Assembly (NCBI GenBank): GCA_013335535.1
Contig: JAAXVL010000016.1
Location: forward strand, 1 to 64,000
Length of the DNA stretch: 64,000 bases
Direction: 5' to 3'
Source: Azonexaceae bacterium
GTDB taxonomy: Bacteria; Pseudomonadota; Gammaproteobacteria; Burkholderiales; Rhodocyclaceae
Shown here: piece after piece, positions 50,125 to 62,633 of the stretch
Numbering within the stretch: the stretch's first letter is position 1
Layout of the letters: each line of letters opens with the position of its first letter
Program-made: the position numbers and the translations under genes
Notes under the pieces: generated by a model
What the model saw: the letters and a program-made list of their open reading frames with translations, nothing else
Databases searched by the model: none
Told to the model about the DNA's origin: nothing

Positions 50125-50188
50125 TTTGAAGCTTAGCGGGTAGTGGCGTGGTGCGTTGTTTCAGGGTGTAACAAATTGCTGGCGACAA

Positions 50189-52483
50189 TCACTCCGCCGG
50201 CTTTTTCATAAGCACTTCACGCCCGCCCCGACCGTCCATACCCGACACCAGCCCGGCCTTTTCCATCGCTTCGATGAGCCGTGCCGAGCGGTTGTAGCCG
50301 ATGCGCAGATGACGCTGGACGAGCGAAATAGAGGCGCGCTGGTTCTTGAGCACGATATCGACGGCCTGATCGTAGAGCGGATCGCTCTCGGCATCGCCGC
50401 TCTCGCCGCCTTCGCCGCCGCCCTCCTCGTCATCGCTGCCCGAACCGGTCAGGATGTCCTCGATGTACTCCGGCGCACCAGTGGCCTTCAAATGTTCGAC
50501 GACGCGATGCACTTCGTCATCGGACACGAAAGCGCCATGCACGCGCGTCGGATAGCCGGTCCCCGGCGCCAGGTAAAGCATGTCGCCCTGGCCGAGCAGC
50601 GCTTCGGCGCCCATCTGGTCAAGGATGGTGCGCGAGTCGATCTTGCTCGACACCTGGAAGGACAGGCGGGTCGGAATGTTGGCCTTGATCAGGCCGGTAA
50701 TCACATCCACGCTCGGCCGCTGCGTCGCCAGCACGAGGTGAATGCCGGAAGCCCGTGCCTTCTGGGCCAGGCGGGCAATCTGCTCTTCAACCTTCTTGCC
50801 GACAACCATCATGAGGTCAGCCAGCTCGTCGATGATGACGACGATGAAGGGCATCGTTTTCAGCGGCTCCGGCGTTTCCGGCGTCAGGGTCAGCGGATTC
50901 GGAATGTGCTCGCCGCGCTTCTCGGCGTCGCGGATCTTGGTATTGAGGCCGGCGATGTTGCGCACGCCCATCGCCGACATGAGCTTGTAGCGCTTTTCCA
51001 TCTCGGTGACGCACCAGTGCAGCGCGTTGGCCGCCTGCTTCATGTCCGTGACGACGGGAGCAAGCAGGTGCGGAATGCCTTCATAAATCGACAATTCGAG
51101 CATCTTGGGGTCGACCATGATCAGGCGAACCTGATCCGGCTCGGCCTTGTAGAGCATCGACAGGATCATGGCATTGACGCCGACCGACTTGCCCGAACCG
51201 GTCGTCCCGGCCACCAACAGGTGTGGCGTCTTGGCCAGGTCGGCCACCACCGGCAGGCCGCCGATGTCCTTGCCGAGGCAGACGGTCAGCGGGCTGGTCA
51301 TGTCGTTGTACGGCTTGCTCGAGATGATCTCGGACAGTTTCACCGTCTGCCGCTTGGGATTGGGCAGTTCGAGCGCCATGCACGACTTGCCGGGCACCGT
51401 CTCGACGACGCGGATCGATACCATGGCCAGAGCGCGCGCCAGGTCGCGGGCCAGATTGACGATCTGGGCGCCCTTGACGCCGACTGCGGGCTCGATTTCG
51501 TAGCGTGTGATGACCGGGCCGGGCATTGCGGCCAGCACCTTGACCTGCACGCCAAAGTCGGCCAGCTTGCGCTCGATCAGGCGCGAGGTGTATTCCAGCG
51601 TTTCGGCACTGACCGTCTCGGTGGCCGGCGGCGCCGGGTCGAGCAGGTGCAGCGGCGGCAGTTGCCCACCGATGATCGCCTCAGGGAACAGCGCCACCTG
51701 TTTCTCGCGCTCCAGGCGGGCCTCGGCCTTCTTCGACACCGGCACGTCAGGCGGCGGCGTTTCGATGATGATCGGATCGTGCAGCTCGACGCGCTGCTTT
51801 TCTTCCTTGACGACCACTTCACGCTTCTGGGCGACTTCCTTGCCGATCTGCCGGTCACGCCAGGCGTCGACCCGACCGTAGAAGAAGCCCAGGAAACTCT
51901 CGAGGAACAGCCCGAGTTTCTCAAACGCCCAGACCCAGGACATGCCGGAAAATATGCTCCAGCCGGCAGCCATGACCGCGAGCAGGAACAGCGTCGAACC
52001 GGTATAGCCAAACTGGGTGGACAGCACGCGGCCGACCTCGATGCCGAGCATGCCGCCTGGCGCCAGCGGCAGCACCGCTTTCAGCGAATAAAAACGCAGT
52101 GCTTCGAGCGACGAGCTGGCCAGCAGCAGGAAGGAAAAACCGCCGAGCGCAATGAACAGCGGGTGCTGTTTATGCTCTTCGGGCGAATGGTATTTGCGGA
52201 AACCCCACCACACGAACATGCCGAGCAGCACGATCCACCACCAGGCGGACAGCCCGAAAATATAGAGCATGAGGTCGGCGATCCAAGCGCCGGCACGACC
52301 GGCCGGATTGTGCAGAACAACCGAGCCGACGGCATGCGACCAGCCCGGGTCTTCCTTGCTGAAACCCCACAACGCCATGGTCAGGAACAAGGCAACGGCG
52401 CCCACGCCAAGCCAACGCGATTCCTGCAGCAACGAGCCGATCTTTTCCGGCAGCGGGCTAGGTGCCGCCGCCCGATTCACCAT
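50189..52483 (-). CDS. ftsK: DNA translocase FtsK
   Basis: 764 residues from the ATG at 52483 (a GTG at 52495 is an alternative). Four N-terminal transmembrane helices (about 25-190), a linker, then the motor with Walker [18 protein letters not shown] and the [18 protein letters not shown] sensor, and a C-terminal gamma winged-helix ([25 protein letters not shown]) that reads KOPS sites. It pumps chromosome DNA at the division septum and activates XerCD. The acidic Gly/Glu-rich insert (about 695-712) before the gamma domain is typical. Overlap-free but only 14 bp from the regulator upstream. Confidence 0.95.
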   Translation of the reverse strand: MVNRAAAPSPLPEKIGSLLQESRWLGVGAVALFLTMALWGFSKEDPGWSHAVGSVVLHNPAGRAGAWIADLMLYIFGLSAWWWIVLLGMFVWWGFRKYHSPEEHKQHPLFIALGGFSFLLLASSSLEALRFYSLKAVLPLAPGGMLGIEVGRVLSTQFGYTGSTLFLLAVMAAGWSIFSGMSWVWAFEKLGLFLESFLGFFYGRVDAWRDRQIGKEVAQKREVVVKEEKQRVELHDPIIIETPPPDVPVSKKAEARLEREKQVALFPEAIIGGQLPPLHLLDPAPPATETVSAETLEYTSRLIERKLADFGVQVKVLAAMPGPVITRYEIEPAVGVKGAQIVNLARDLARALAMVSIRVVETVPGKSCMALELPNPKRQTVKLSEIISSKPYNDMTSPLTVCLGKDIGGLPVVADLAKTPHLLVAGTTGSGKSVGVNAMILSMLYKAEPDQVRLIMVDPKMLELSIYEGIPHLLAPVVTDMKQAANALHWCVTEMEKRYKLMSAMGVRNIAGLNTKIRDAEKRGEHIPNPLTLTPETPEPLKTMPFIVVIIDELADLMMVVGKKVEEQIARLAQKARASGIHLVLATQRPSVDVITGLIKANIPTRLSFQVSSKIDSRTILDQMGAEALLGQGDMLYLAPGTGYPTRVHGAFVSDDEVHRVVEHLKATGAPEYIEDILTGSGSDDEEGGGEGGESGDAESDPLYDQAVDIVLKNQRASISLVQRHLRIGYNRSARLIEAMEKAGLVSGMDGRGGREVLMKKPAE

Positions 52484-52497
52484 CCGAGCACCCACCG

Positions 52498-53163
52498 TCA
52501 GGCGACTCCGGGAATGACCAGAATGTCATTCTCGTAACGGATGTAACCGCTCAATTCCAGATCGCGCATGACCTTGCTGACCATTTCACGCGATGCACCA
52601 ATCATTTTCGCCATATCCTGCTTCGACATCTTTTTCTTTACCACGCGATTGCCGTCCACGATCTCCGACATATCGAGCAGGAGACGGGCTACACGGCCAT
52701 AAACGTCCAGCAGGGCAAGGCTTTCGATCTTGCGATCGGCCTCGCGCAAGCGCAGGACAAGAATCTTCATGAGCTTCTGGGCGACCTGGAAATTGTCCTG
52801 CATGCAGCGCTGCAGGGAGTCCTTGTCGAGGAAAAGAAGCTCGCAGGCTTCGGCCGCGACAACGTTGGCCGAGCGCGGACTACCGTCGATCAGGCCCATT
52901 TCGCCGAAAAACTCGCCAGGCCCCAGCCAGGCCAGAATGATCTCGCGACCTTCTTCGTCGGTATTGGTCACCTTCGCCCGACCACTGATCAGGACGTAGA
53001 GGGAATCCGTACTTTCGCCGGCGCGCACGACAGAAGCGCCGCGTTCGACACGCTTGCGCCCGGCAACCCTGGAGAGTTTTTCCAGTTCATGCTCGTCCAG
53101 CCCGGAAAACAGGGGGACATTGCGCAAGACTACCAAGCTCAAACCACATGGGGTTGCTGACAT
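52498..53163 (-). CDS. Crp/Fnr-family transcriptional regulator
   Basis: 221 residues. A cyclic-nucleotide-binding-type beta barrel (about 20-120, [34 protein letters not shown]) and a C-terminal winged helix with recognition motif [20 protein letters not shown] (about 178-197). The Fnr-type N-terminal cysteine cluster is absent (only Cys6), so an oxygen-sensing 4Fe4S role is unlikely. It is divergent from trxB and directly upstream of ftsK. Ligand and regulon unknown. Confidence 0.9.
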   Translation of the reverse strand: MSATPCGLSLVVLRNVPLFSGLDEHELEKLSRVAGRKRVERGASVVRAGESTDSLYVLISGRAKVTNTDEEGREIILAWLGPGEFFGEMGLIDGSPRSANVVAAEACELLFLDKDSLQRCMQDNFQVAQKLMKILVLRLREADRKIESLALLDVYGRVARLLLDMSEIVDGNRVVKKKMSKQDMAKMIGASREMVSKVMRDLELSGYIRYENDILVIPGVA

Positions 53164-53257
53164 AAATCAGTTTCCGTTCATAGAGTTACGAAATGATTAT
53201 AAACCGCTTTCCCAAATTACATAGGAACTTCGAAAAATTTGCAGGCTCAGAGAACGC

Positions 53258-53263
53258 TATAAT
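53258..53263 (+). promoter_or_regulatory. Probable -10 box of trxB
   Basis: Perfect TATAAT 30 bp before the chosen start codon. No clear -35 at 17 bp. Confidence 0.4.
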
Positions 53264-53274
53264 TTTCCCATTAA

Positions 53275-54249
<975 letters not shown>

Positions 54250-54251
54250 AT

Positions 54252-54998
54252 TTGATCGACCCGGAAGACCTCGCTGCCTTCCAGGCGGAAGTGGCTGACA
54301 TCAAGCCACTTCCGCCGGTCAATCGCGTTCAGCTGGACAAGCCGAAACGCGTTCTTGCCCCCCGACCGGCAGTCGGGGAAGCGAAGCCCGCCGAGCGCAA
54401 AAAACCGCGCCAGGAGGCTTTGCCGGCACACTGGAACATCCCCGCCAAAGCGCAGCCGACAACCACGCTCGATCCTGTCCAGGCCGAATTCCGCGCTGCG
54501 ATGGCCGGCGTCCAGCCACTGCCGCCCCCCAATCTTGTCGAGCACGGAAAGCAGCCTCCGCCGCCCCGCCCGCTCCAGCATCTGGCTGATGAACAAGCTG
54601 CCCTGCATGAAAGCCTGCACGGTTTTATCGGCCTGCAGGATCGCCTCGAGGGCGGTGACGAACCGCATTATCTGCGCAACGGACTGGCCCAGAATGTCCT
54701 GCGCGATTTGCGGCGCGGGCGCTGGGTGATCCAGGACGAAATCGACCTGCACGGGCTCAATCGCGATGAAGCCCGGCATCTGCTCGCCACTTTTCTGGCT
54801 GAGTGCCTGCACCACGGCAAGCGTTGCGTCCGGGTCGTGCATGGCAAGGGCCTTGGCTCGCCGCAGAAAACCTCGATCCTGCGCCAACTCGTGCGCGGCT
54901 GGCTGGCCCAGCGCCAGGAAGTGCTGGCCTATTGCCAGGCAAAGCCGCCCGATGGCGGGGAAGGCGCGCTGATCGTGCTGCTGCGCAACCAGAAATGA
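54252..54998 (+). CDS. Smr-domain endonuclease-like protein
   Basis: 248 residues with a TTG start, 2 bp after the trxB stop. An N-terminal proline-rich disordered region (1 to about 115) precedes the Smr domain (about 150-248) with IDLHGLNRDEARHLL, CVRVVHGKGLGSP and the final GEGALIVLLRNQK. Similar to SmrA-type proteins, related to the C-terminal nuclease of MutS2. Acts on nucleic acids; exact role unclear. A clear terminator follows it. Confidence 0.9.
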   Translation: MIDPEDLAAFQAEVADIKPLPPVNRVQLDKPKRVLAPRPAVGEAKPAERKKPRQEALPAHWNIPAKAQPTTTLDPVQAEFRAAMAGVQPLPPPNLVEHGKQPPPPRPLQHLADEQAALHESLHGFIGLQDRLEGGDEPHYLRNGLAQNVLRDLRRGRWVIQDEIDLHGLNRDEARHLLATFLAECLHHGKRCVRVVHGKGLGSPQKTSILRQLVRGWLAQRQEVLAYCQAKPPDGGEGALIVLLRNQK

Positions 54999-55000
54999 CA

Positions 55001-55024
55001 AAGGGCAGCTAAAGCTGCCCTTTT
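55001..55024 (+). terminator. Terminator after smr
   Basis: GGGCAGC-TAAA-GCTGCCC followed by TTTT, two bases beyond the smr stop. Read on the minus strand it has only TTTG after it, so it also serves weakly for glnB from the other side. The dispersed-repeat copy 8 begins in its T-run. Confidence 0.85.
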
Positions 55025-55060
55025 CAATTTTGGCCGTTTTTTCCGGTTGACCGTGGGATC
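55022..55060 (+). repeat. 40-bp dispersed repeat, copy 8 (smr/glnB convergent gap)
   Basis: TTTCAATTTTGGCC, GTTTTTTCCGGTTGACC, GTGGGATC. A near-perfect copy whose start fuses with the T-run of the smr terminator. Confidence 0.92.
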
Positions 55061-55076
55061 ACCCGGAAAGAAGCGA

Positions 55077-55439
<363 letters not shown>

Positions 55440-57056
55440 TTAAAATTCGTCCGAATATCGGTTGGTAATAGGATACCGCCAATCCTTGCCAAAACCACGC
55501 GGCGTGATGCGAATGCCGATCGGCGCCTGACGGCGCTTGTATTCGGCGATACGGAGCAGACGAACGACCCGGCGCACTGAATCTTCGGGCAAACCGGCAG
55601 CGATGATTTCGCGCGGACTGCGATCCTCTTCCATGTAGGCGCGAACGATGGCATCGAGCACTTCGTAAGGTGGCAATGAATCTTGGTCAGTCTGATCGGG
55701 TTTCAGTTCCGCCGATGGCGGACGGACGATGATGTTTTCCGGAATCACCGGGTCGCCCTGGCACAGCGTATTGCGGTAGCGCGACAGGCGATAGACCAGC
55801 GTCTTGTAGACGTCCTTGATCACCGCGAAACCACCAGCCATGTCGCCGTACAGCGTGCAATAGCCGACGGCCATTTCCGATTTGTTGCCGGTGGTCAGCA
55901 CCAGAGACCCGGTCTTGTTGGAAATCGCCATCAGGATGTTGCCGCGAATACGCGCCTGGATGTTTTCTTCGGTCGTATCAGTCGGCAGGCCGACGAACAG
56001 CGGGTCAAGCATGGCGCCGTAGACGTCCATGGCCGGCGCAATGGCAATCTCGTCATAGCGCACGCCGAGGACGCGGATCATCTCGCGTGAATCGTCGAGG
56101 CTCATCTGCGCTGTATAGGGCGACGGCATCATGACCGCCCGCACCTTGTCGGCACCCAGCGCATCAACCGCGACACAGAGCGTCAGCGCCGAGTCGATGC
56201 CACCGGAGAGGCCGATGATGGCGCCCTTGAAACCCGTCTTGCCGATATAGTCGCGAACGCCGAGAACCAGCGCCTTGTAAGCCTCGGCTTCGACCGACAA
56301 CTCCTCGGCCATCTGCTCGGAACGCAGGCAGCCGGCATCGAAATCGACGATGCCGAGCGCTTCCTCGAACGAGGGCAGGCGCATGCAGCAATTTTTCCAG
56401 GCATCGAGCGCAAAAGAGGCGCCATCGAAAACCAGTTCGTCCTGACCGCCGACCAGATTGCAGTAGATGGCTGGAATACCCGTGGCGTCAATGCGCTCAC
56501 CGAGCACCTGGGCGCGTTGCTGATGTTTTTCTAGATGGCAGGGCGAGGCGTTGAGAACGAGCAGCAGTTCCGCCCCCGCCCGATAGGCCGCCTCGGCAGC
56601 GCCCTCTTCCCAGATGTCGGCGCAGATGTTGATGCCACACCGCACGCCACCAAGGGTGACGACACAGGCTTCGCTACCCGGCTCGAAATAGCGCTTTTCA
56701 TCAAAAACTTCGTAATTGGGGAGGCGCGTCTTGCGGTAAACCGCAATTTTCTGGCCATTTTCAATGACCGTCGCCGCGTTGTAGCAGCGTCCTTCATATT
56801 CTTCCGGATGACCGACGATGACGGCAATGCCGTCGACCCGGCTGGCCAGGTCATCGAGAGCCCGCTGGCAGGCCCGGTAAAAATCCGGGCGCAACAGCAA
56901 GTCTTCCGGCGGGTAACCGCACAACGCCAGTTCAGGCGTAAGCAGCACCTGGGCGCCGCGGGCTTTCGCCTCGACGGCGCACTGGATGATGCGTTCGACG
57001 TTGCCCGTCAGGTCACCGACGGTGGCGTTGAACTGAGCAACGGCGATACGCAACAT
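55440..57056 (-). CDS. nadE: Glutamine-dependent NAD+ synthase
   Basis: 538 residues, the two-domain bacterial form. The N-terminal nitrilase-like amidase domain (1 to about 250) has the Glu-Lys-Cys triad in TPELALCGYP, YRKTRLPNY and GINICADIWE. The C-terminal synthetase has the P-loop LSGGIDSALTL and TGNKSEMAVGYCT. It adenylates nicotinic acid adenine dinucleotide and amidates it with ammonia from glutamine, releasing AMP and PPi. Upstream ppa lies 5 bp away, downstream glnB 24 bp. Confidence 0.96.
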   Translation of the reverse strand: MLRIAVAQFNATVGDLTGNVERIIQCAVEAKARGAQVLLTPELALCGYPPEDLLLRPDFYRACQRALDDLASRVDGIAVIVGHPEEYEGRCYNAATVIENGQKIAVYRKTRLPNYEVFDEKRYFEPGSEACVVTLGGVRCGINICADIWEEGAAEAAYRAGAELLLVLNASPCHLEKHQQRAQVLGERIDATGIPAIYCNLVGGQDELVFDGASFALDAWKNCCMRLPSFEEALGIVDFDAGCLRSEQMAEELSVEAEAYKALVLGVRDYIGKTGFKGAIIGLSGGIDSALTLCVAVDALGADKVRAVMMPSPYTAQMSLDDSREMIRVLGVRYDEIAIAPAMDVYGAMLDPLFVGLPTDTTEENIQARIRGNILMAISNKTGSLVLTTGNKSEMAVGYCTLYGDMAGGFAVIKDVYKTLVYRLSRYRNTLCQGDPVIPENIIVRPPSAELKPDQTDQDSLPPYEVLDAIVRAYMEEDRSPREIIAAGLPEDSVRRVVRLLRIAEYKRRQAPIGIRITPRGFGKDWRYPITNRYSDEF

Positions 57057-57061
57057 GACGC

Positions 57062-57610
57062 TTAGTAAGCCGGCTTGTCTTTCGCGTCGTTGTAACGCTG
57101 AATGCCGGTCTGAATTTCGTTGCGGGCAGCGTCAATGCCTTCCCAGCCATTGACCTTGACCCACTTGCCCGGCTCGAGATCCTTGTAGTGCTCGAAGAAG
57201 TGGGCGATCTGCTTGCGCAGCAGTTCCGGCATGTCTTCGTAGGTCTTGACGTCCTTGTAGAGAGGGGTCAGCTTGTCGACCGGCACAGCCAGCAGCTTGG
57301 CATCTTCACCACCTTCGTCGGTCATCGACAGCTGGCCGAGCGGGCGGCAACGCACGACAACACCTGGCGGCAGGGAGAACGGGCTGACGACCAGCACATC
57401 AACCGGATCGCCATCGCCGGCGATGGTGTGCGGGATGTAGCCGTAGTTGCAGGGATAGTGCATCGAGGTCGACATGAAACGGTCGACGAAAATCGCGCCA
57501 CTTTCCTTGTCGACTTCGTATTTGACGGGATCGGAATGGGCCGTGATTTCGATGATGACGTTGAAATCGTCGGGCAGGGACTTGCCGGAAGGAACGTTGT
57601 TTAGAGCCAT
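57062..57610 (-). CDS. ppa: Inorganic pyrophosphatase
   Basis: 182 residues, family I soluble pyrophosphatase. [15 protein letters not shown] bears metal-binding Asp residues; CNYGYIPHT and [13 protein letters not shown] match. It hydrolyses PPi to phosphate. It is followed by nadE with only 5 bp, so it can remove the PPi made by NadE. A strong start is [18 protein letters not shown]. Confidence 0.97.
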   Translation of the reverse strand: MALNNVPSGKSLPDDFNVIIEITAHSDPVKYEVDKESGAIFVDRFMSTSMHYPCNYGYIPHTIAGDGDPVDVLVVSPFSLPPGVVVRCRPLGQLSMTDEGGEDAKLLAVPVDKLTPLYKDVKTYEDMPELLRKQIAHFFEHYKDLEPGKWVKVNGWEGIDAARNEIQTGIQRYNDAKDKPAY

Positions 57611-57670
57611 CGTTATCTCTCTGCGGTTGGGTTTGAGAACTTGTAATTATAACGTCGAGCCGGCGCTTAT

Positions 57671-58456
57671 TTACTGCCAGGCGGCGAGAAACTCTTGCCA
57701 GTGCGGGGCGCCGATCCGGGCCAACTGGGCTTTGATGAAGTCGCACTCGGCCAGCTCTTCGGCCGCGGTCAACTCGCCGCGCATGCGCCGGAAGCGGTTA
57801 TAGACCAGATAGGTATTGATGACATCGGTCTCGCAGTAATCGCGAATCTCGGCACTCTTGCCAGCCTGCCAGGCTTCCCAGACCTTGCCACCATCCATGC
57901 CGAGCTTGCCGGGAAAGCCGTAGAGCTTGGCCAGATCGTCCAGAGGAGCATTGGCACGAGCGTTGTAGAGCGCCAGCAGATCCATGAGATCGAGATGGCG
58001 CATGTGGTAGCGGCTGATGTAATTGTTCCACTTGAAATCGCGCGAGTCGGCGTAGTCGCCGTCACCCAGGTCCCAGTAACGCGGCGCCGTAACGCCATGC
58101 AACATGCCTCGATAGTGGAGCACCGGGAGGTCGAAGCCACTGCCGTTCCAGGACACGATCTGCGGTGTGAATTTCTCGATGCCGTCGAAGAAGCGCTGAA
58201 TGATCGCGCCTTCGTTGAGGTCCGGTTCGGACAGCGACCAGACTTTCAGTCCTTCGCTGGTACGCAGCACGCAGGAAATGGTGACGATGCGTTGCAGGTG
58301 CAATTGCAGAAAATCGTTACCCGTCTTGGCGCGCCGCTGCTGGAAGGCGAGCTCGGCGACCTCATCGTCGGAAAGACCGGCCGGCAGGTCATTCAGACGG
58401 CGCAGGCCGGCGACATCGGGGATCGTTTCAATGTCGAAAACCAGTACCGGTTTCAT
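57671..58456 (-). CDS. Predicted PolB-like 3'-5' exonuclease
   Basis: 261 residues from the ATG at 58456 (an earlier in-frame start at 58483 lies within the cysM end). DEDD-type exonuclease: FDIETIPDV has the DxE motif, FTPQIVSWNGSGFDLPVL gives motif II, and RDYCETDVINTYLVY motif III. It resembles the predicted polymerase-B-like 3'-5' exonuclease family (UbiB-neighbour type), acting on DNA in the cytoplasm. It follows cysM by 10 bp. Confidence 0.88.
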   Translation of the reverse strand: MKPVLVFDIETIPDVAGLRRLNDLPAGLSDDEVAELAFQQRRAKTGNDFLQLHLQRIVTISCVLRTSEGLKVWSLSEPDLNEGAIIQRFFDGIEKFTPQIVSWNGSGFDLPVLHYRGMLHGVTAPRYWDLGDGDYADSRDFKWNNYISRYHMRHLDLMDLLALYNARANAPLDDLAKLYGFPGKLGMDGGKVWEAWQAGKSAEIRDYCETDVINTYLVYNRFRRMRGELTAAEELAECDFIKAQLARIGAPHWQEFLAAWQ

Positions 58457-58466
58457 GCCGCGCTTC

Positions 58467-59366
58467 TCATGCCGGAAACACACCGGTCGACAGATAGCGA
58501 TCGCCGCGATCGCAAACTATGGTGACGATCACGGCATTTTCCAGCTCCTGCGACAGACGCAAAGCCACCGCCAAGGCGCCGCCGGACGAAATACCGGCAA
58601 AGATGCCCTCTTCCATCGCCAACCGGCGCGTCATGGCCTCGGCATCGGCCTGGCTGACGCTTTCTACACGGTCAACCCGATTTTTATCGAAAATTTTAGG
58701 CAGGTAGGCTTCCGGCCATTTGCGGATGCCGGGGATCTGGCTGCCGTCTTCCGGCTGGCAACCAACGATCTGGATGGCCGGATTCTGCGTCTTGAGGTAG
58801 GCCGACGTACCCATGATGGTGCCCGTTGTCCCCATGCTGGAAACGAAGTGGGTAATCTTGCCCTCGGTGTCGCGCCAGATTTCCGGGCCGGTGCCTTCGA
58901 TATGCGCCAGCGGATTGTCTGGATTGCCGAACTGGTCCAGGATGATGCCCTTGCCTTCGTCGCGCATTTTCTCGGCCACATCGCGGCACAGTTCCATGCC
59001 GCCATCCTTGGGCGTCAGCACCAGCTCTGCTCCGTAGGCGCGCATGCTCTGCCGGCGCTCGACGCTCTGGTTCTCGGGCATGACCAGAATCATCCGGTAG
59101 CCCTTGATCGCCGCCGCCATCGCCAGCGCGATGCCGGTGTTGCCGGAAGTCGCCTCGATCAGCGTGTCGCCCGGCTTGATGTCACCGCGCGCTTCGGCAT
59201 GGACGATCATCGACAGCGCCGGGCGGTCCTTGACCGAACCGGCCGGGTTGTTGCCCTCAAGCTTGGCCAGAATGACATTGTTGCGCTTGTCGTTGTCGGC
59301 GCCCGGGATGCGCACGAGGCGAACCAGCGGCGTGTTTCCAACAAAATCCTGCAGGGTTTTATACAT
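58467..59366 (-). CDS. cysM: Cysteine synthase B
   Basis: 299 residues from the ATG at 59366; the preceding frame is open to 59408 but inside hldD. PLP-binding Lys in [24 protein letters not shown] and the GTTGT-type pocket ([12 protein letters not shown]) mark the beta-family synthase. It forms cysteine from O-acetylserine and sulfide or thiosulfate. Its start overlaps the hldD stop by 8 bp; last of the lapA-to-cysM chain, before the exonuclease gene. Confidence 0.95.
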   Translation of the reverse strand: MYKTLQDFVGNTPLVRLVRIPGADNDKRNNVILAKLEGNNPAGSVKDRPALSMIVHAEARGDIKPGDTLIEATSGNTGIALAMAAAIKGYRMILVMPENQSVERRQSMRAYGAELVLTPKDGGMELCRDVAEKMRDEGKGIILDQFGNPDNPLAHIEGTGPEIWRDTEGKITHFVSSMGTTGTIMGTSAYLKTQNPAIQIVGCQPEDGSQIPGIRKWPEAYLPKIFDKNRVDRVESVSQADAEAMTRRLAMEEGIFAGISSGGALAVALRLSQELENAVIVTIVCDRGDRYLSTGVFPA

Positions 59367-60357
59367 TTTTATGGAGCCACTCGATGTATTGGGAGACGCC
59401 CTCCTCAACCGTGGCCATCGGGGCAGCGTAGCCGGCAGCGCGCAGGCGCGTCAGATCGGCCTGGGTGAATGCCTGATACTTGCCCTTCAATGCCTCGGGG
59501 AAGGCGACGTATTCGAGCAAGCCCTGTGCCCGTAGTTCCTCAAGGCCCAGCGACGCTTCGCTTTTTGCCTTGCGACAACCGTTGACCGCTGCCACCGCGA
59601 CGTCATTGAAGCTCTGCGCCCGGCCGGAGCCAAGGTTGAAAATACCGGACTTTTCCGGATGGTCGAGGAAGAACAGATTGACCTTGGCGACATCGCCGAC
59701 AAAAACGAAATCGCGCATCTGGCCGCCATTTTCGTAGCCGTGCGAACCTTCGAAAAGCTTGACCTTGCCGTCTGCCTTGAATTGGTTGTAGCTGTGGAAA
59801 GCGACCGAAGCCATGCGCCCCTTGTGCGTTTCGCGCGGGCCATAGACATTGAAATAACGGAAGCCGACGATCTGCGACGACGGATTCTGTGCCAGCTTCT
59901 GGCGAACGATCTGGTCGAACAGGAATTTGGAATAGCCGTAAACATTGAGCGGCCCTTCGTACTGGCGCTCTTCCTTGAAGACGGTGCTGGCACCGTAGGT
60001 GGCGGCGCTCGAGGCATAGAGAAACTGGACGTCCTGATCGAGGCACCAGTCGAGCAGGATGGACGAATAACGGAAGTTATTCTCCATCATGTAGCGGCCG
60101 TCAGTTTCCATGGTGTCCGAACAGGCACCCTCATGGAAAATGGCGTCAATTTCGCCATCGAAATGCCCGGCCTGGATGCGCGCTATGAAATCGTTCTTGT
60201 CGATGTAATCGGCAATTTCGCAGTCGATCAGGTTCTTGAACTTGTCGGCCTTGGTCAGGTTGTCGACCGCGATGATCTTGGTTACGCCGCGCTCGTTGAG
60301 TGCCTTGACGATATTGGAACCAATGAAGCCGGCAGCGCCGGTAACGACTGTGTACAT
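59359..60357 (-). CDS. hldD: ADP-L-glycero-D-manno-heptose 6-epimerase
   Basis: 332 residues, extended short-chain dehydrogenase. NAD site [14 protein letters not shown], catalytic [10 protein letters not shown] (Tyr-x3-Lys), Ser in YASSAATYG. It converts ADP-D,D-heptose to ADP-L,D-heptose for the lipopolysaccharide core. Follows hldA by 9 bp in the heptose part of the operon. Confidence 0.96.
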   Translation of the reverse strand: MYTVVTGAAGFIGSNIVKALNERGVTKIIAVDNLTKADKFKNLIDCEIADYIDKNDFIARIQAGHFDGEIDAIFHEGACSDTMETDGRYMMENNFRYSSILLDWCLDQDVQFLYASSAATYGASTVFKEERQYEGPLNVYGYSKFLFDQIVRQKLAQNPSSQIVGFRYFNVYGPRETHKGRMASVAFHSYNQFKADGKVKLFEGSHGYENGGQMRDFVFVGDVAKVNLFFLDHPEKSGIFNLGSGRAQSFNDVAVAAVNGCRKAKSEASLGLEELRAQGLLEYVAFPEALKGKYQAFTQADLTRLRAAGYAAPMATVEEGVSQYIEWLHKNV

Positions 60358-60366
60358 AATTATTCC

Positions 60367-61302
60367 TTACAGGGCTGCGGCAAGTTCTTCACGGCTGACC
60401 ACGGCGGTGCCGAGTTTGCCGACAACGATGCCGGCAGCAATGTTGGCGACGCGAATGGCTTCGGCCCAGTCGGCGCCAGCGGCGATCATGACGGCCAGCG
60501 TGGCGATCACGGTATCCCCGGCACCGGAGACATCAAAAACCTCACGGGCCAGCGCCGGTTGATGATGGGTTTCATCGGCGAACAGAGTCATACCCTCTTC
60601 GCTACGGGTAACCAGCAAGGCTTCGAGGCCAAGTTCGCCGCGCAACTTGCGCGCCTTGGCGGCCAGTTCACCGTCTGAAGACCAGCGTCCGACCACCTCT
60701 TTGAGCTCGGAGCGATTCGGCGTAATCACCGTGGCGCCAGCATATTTGCCCCACTCATCGCCCTTGGGGTCGACGAGCACCGGCTTGTCGTGGGCGCGAG
60801 CGATGCGGATCATCTCGGCGATATGCGTCAACCCGCCCTTACCGTAGTCGGAAAGAACGACCACATCGGATTGCACAACCCGCGTTTCAAAATCGGCCAG
60901 CTTGGCCTGCAATACCTCGTGCGAAGGCGTCGTCTCGAAATCGATGCGCAATAGTTGCTGCTGGCGACCGATGACGCGCAATTTCACTGTGGTATCGATT
61001 TCACGGTCAACGTGCAAATTGGCATCAATTTGACCGTCTTCGAGCAGGCGCCCCAGCCTGCGCCCCGCCTCGTCGTCACCAACTACTGACAGCAAGGCCG
61101 AAACGGCACCGAGCGAAGCGGCATTGCGAGCAACATTAGCCGCCCCGCCAAGACGCTCTTCCATGCGTTGAACCTTGACCACCGGCACCGGCGCTTCCGG
61201 CGAAATCCGGCTGACCTCGCCAAACCAGTAGCGATCGAGCATCACGTCGCCAACAACCAGCAGACGAACCTGCGAAATCTTTTCCAGCATGCTGCTGCTC
61301 AT
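60367..61302 (-). CDS. hldA: D-glycero-beta-D-manno-heptose-7-phosphate kinase
   Basis: 311 residues of the PfkB sugar-kinase fold: VGDVMLDRYWFGEVSRISPEAP at the N-terminus, GGAANVARNAASLGA, and the ATP/phosphate motif DVSGAGDTVIATLA with catalytic Asp. It is only the kinase half; the adenylyltransferase half of E. coli HldE (HldC) is absent from this gene and window. It acts before HldD in ADP-heptose synthesis. 3 bp after ugd. Confidence 0.93.
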   Translation of the reverse strand: MSSSMLEKISQVRLLVVGDVMLDRYWFGEVSRISPEAPVPVVKVQRMEERLGGAANVARNAASLGAVSALLSVVGDDEAGRRLGRLLEDGQIDANLHVDREIDTTVKLRVIGRQQQLLRIDFETTPSHEVLQAKLADFETRVVQSDVVVLSDYGKGGLTHIAEMIRIARAHDKPVLVDPKGDEWGKYAGATVITPNRSELKEVVGRWSSDGELAAKARKLRGELGLEALLVTRSEEGMTLFADETHHQPALAREVFDVSGAGDTVIATLAVMIAAGADWAEAIRVANIAAGIVVGKLGTAVVSREELAAAL

Positions 61303-61305
61303 TGA

Positions 61306-62625
61306 TCAGCGCCCGATTGCGAAATATTCGATGCCCGAAGTTCGTACGAATTTCGGATCATACAGATTTCGGCCATCGAAAATCACCGGGCTCTTGAGCG
61401 TGGCCTTGATGGCCTCGAAGTCCGGGCTACGGAACTCTTTCCACTCGGTCACAATGAGCAACGCATCGGCTTCGGTGAGGGCTCCCATCGGGCTCTCGGC
61501 ATACTGTAGGCGGCTGTCGTCGCCGAAGATTCGCTGCGTTTCGTGCATGGCGACTGGATCGTAGGCCGTCACAGTGGCACCAGCTGCAAAAAGATCGGCA
61601 ATCAGTTCGCGACTCGGTGCTTCGCGCATGTCATCAGTATTTGGCTTGAAGGCCAGTCCCCAGAGGGCGAAATGCTTGCCCCTGAGATCGCCAAAGCGTG
61701 CTTTGAGCTTGCCGGTCAGCACGTGCTTCTGGGCATCGTTGGCTTCCTCGACAGCCGTCAGAACCTTGAGGGTGATATCGGCATCATCCTTGGCCGTCGC
61801 AATGAGTGCCTTGACGTCCTTAGGGAAGCACGAACCGCCATAGCCACAACCGGGATAGAGGAAGTGATAGCCAATGCGAGGATCGGAGCCAATGCCCTGG
61901 CGGACCATTTCAATGTCGGCGCCGAGCACTTCAGCCAGATTGGCCAGTTCGTTCATGAAGCTGATGCGCGTCGCCAGCATGGCGTTGGCGGCATACTTGG
62001 TCAATTCGGCGCTCTTGACGTCTGTGATGATCAGACGTTCGTGATTGCGCTGGAAAGGAGCATAAAGGGCACGCATGAGGTGGATGGCCTGCTCTTCTTC
62101 GGCACCGACAACGATGCGATCCGGGCGCATGAAGTCCTCAACTGCCGCTCCTTCCTTGAGGAACTCGGGATTGGATACGACGCTGTAGGGAATATCGACG
62201 CCGCGCTTGGCAAGTTCGTCGGCAATGGCAGCCTTTACCTTCGCCCCGGTACCGACCGGCACCGTGCTCTTGTCGACAACGACCTTATAGTCGGTCATCA
62301 AACGGCCTATATTTCGAGCAGCACCAAGAACGTACTGGAGGTCGGCCGAGCCGTCTTCGTCAGGCGGCGTACCGACCGCAATGAACTGAATCGTGCCATG
62401 CTGTACGGCTTTTTCGATGTCGGTGGTGAAGTGCAGGCGGCCGGCAGCAACATTGCGGCGGACCATTTCCTGCAAACCGGGTTCGAAGATAGGAATGCCA
62501 CCCTCTTCGAGAATACGAATTTTCTCCGGATCGACATCCAGGCAAAGGACATCGTTACCCACTTCAGCCAGACAGGTGCCACTGACCAGACCGACATAGC
62601 CGGTGCCGACAACGGTAATTTTCAT
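61306..62625 (-). CDS. ugd: UDP-glucose 6-dehydrogenase
   Basis: 439 residues. NAD site [18 protein letters not shown], catalytic Cys in [17 protein letters not shown] and [18 protein letters not shown]. It oxidises UDP-glucose to UDP-glucuronate, a precursor for envelope polysaccharide and for lipid A sugar modification. In the lapAB-heptose operon, 8 bp from lapB. Confidence 0.96.
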   Translation of the reverse strand: MKITVVGTGYVGLVSGTCLAEVGNDVLCLDVDPEKIRILEEGGIPIFEPGLQEMVRRNVAAGRLHFTTDIEKAVQHGTIQFIAVGTPPDEDGSADLQYVLGAARNIGRLMTDYKVVVDKSTVPVGTGAKVKAAIADELAKRGVDIPYSVVSNPEFLKEGAAVEDFMRPDRIVVGAEEEQAIHLMRALYAPFQRNHERLIITDVKSAELTKYAANAMLATRISFMNELANLAEVLGADIEMVRQGIGSDPRIGYHFLYPGCGYGGSCFPKDVKALIATAKDDADITLKVLTAVEEANDAQKHVLTGKLKARFGDLRGKHFALWGLAFKPNTDDMREAPSRELIADLFAAGATVTAYDPVAMHETQRIFGDDSRLQYAESPMGALTEADALLIVTEWKEFRSPDFEAIKATLKSPVIFDGRNLYDPKFVRTSGIEYFAIGR

Positions 62626-62633
62626 AAGGCTTC

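Noticed and set aside
58665..58705. ACGGTCAACCCGATTTTTATCG in cysM resembling the repeat
   Set aside because: The encoded FDKNRVDRV is the normal CysM segment, and the TTTTGGCC part is missing.
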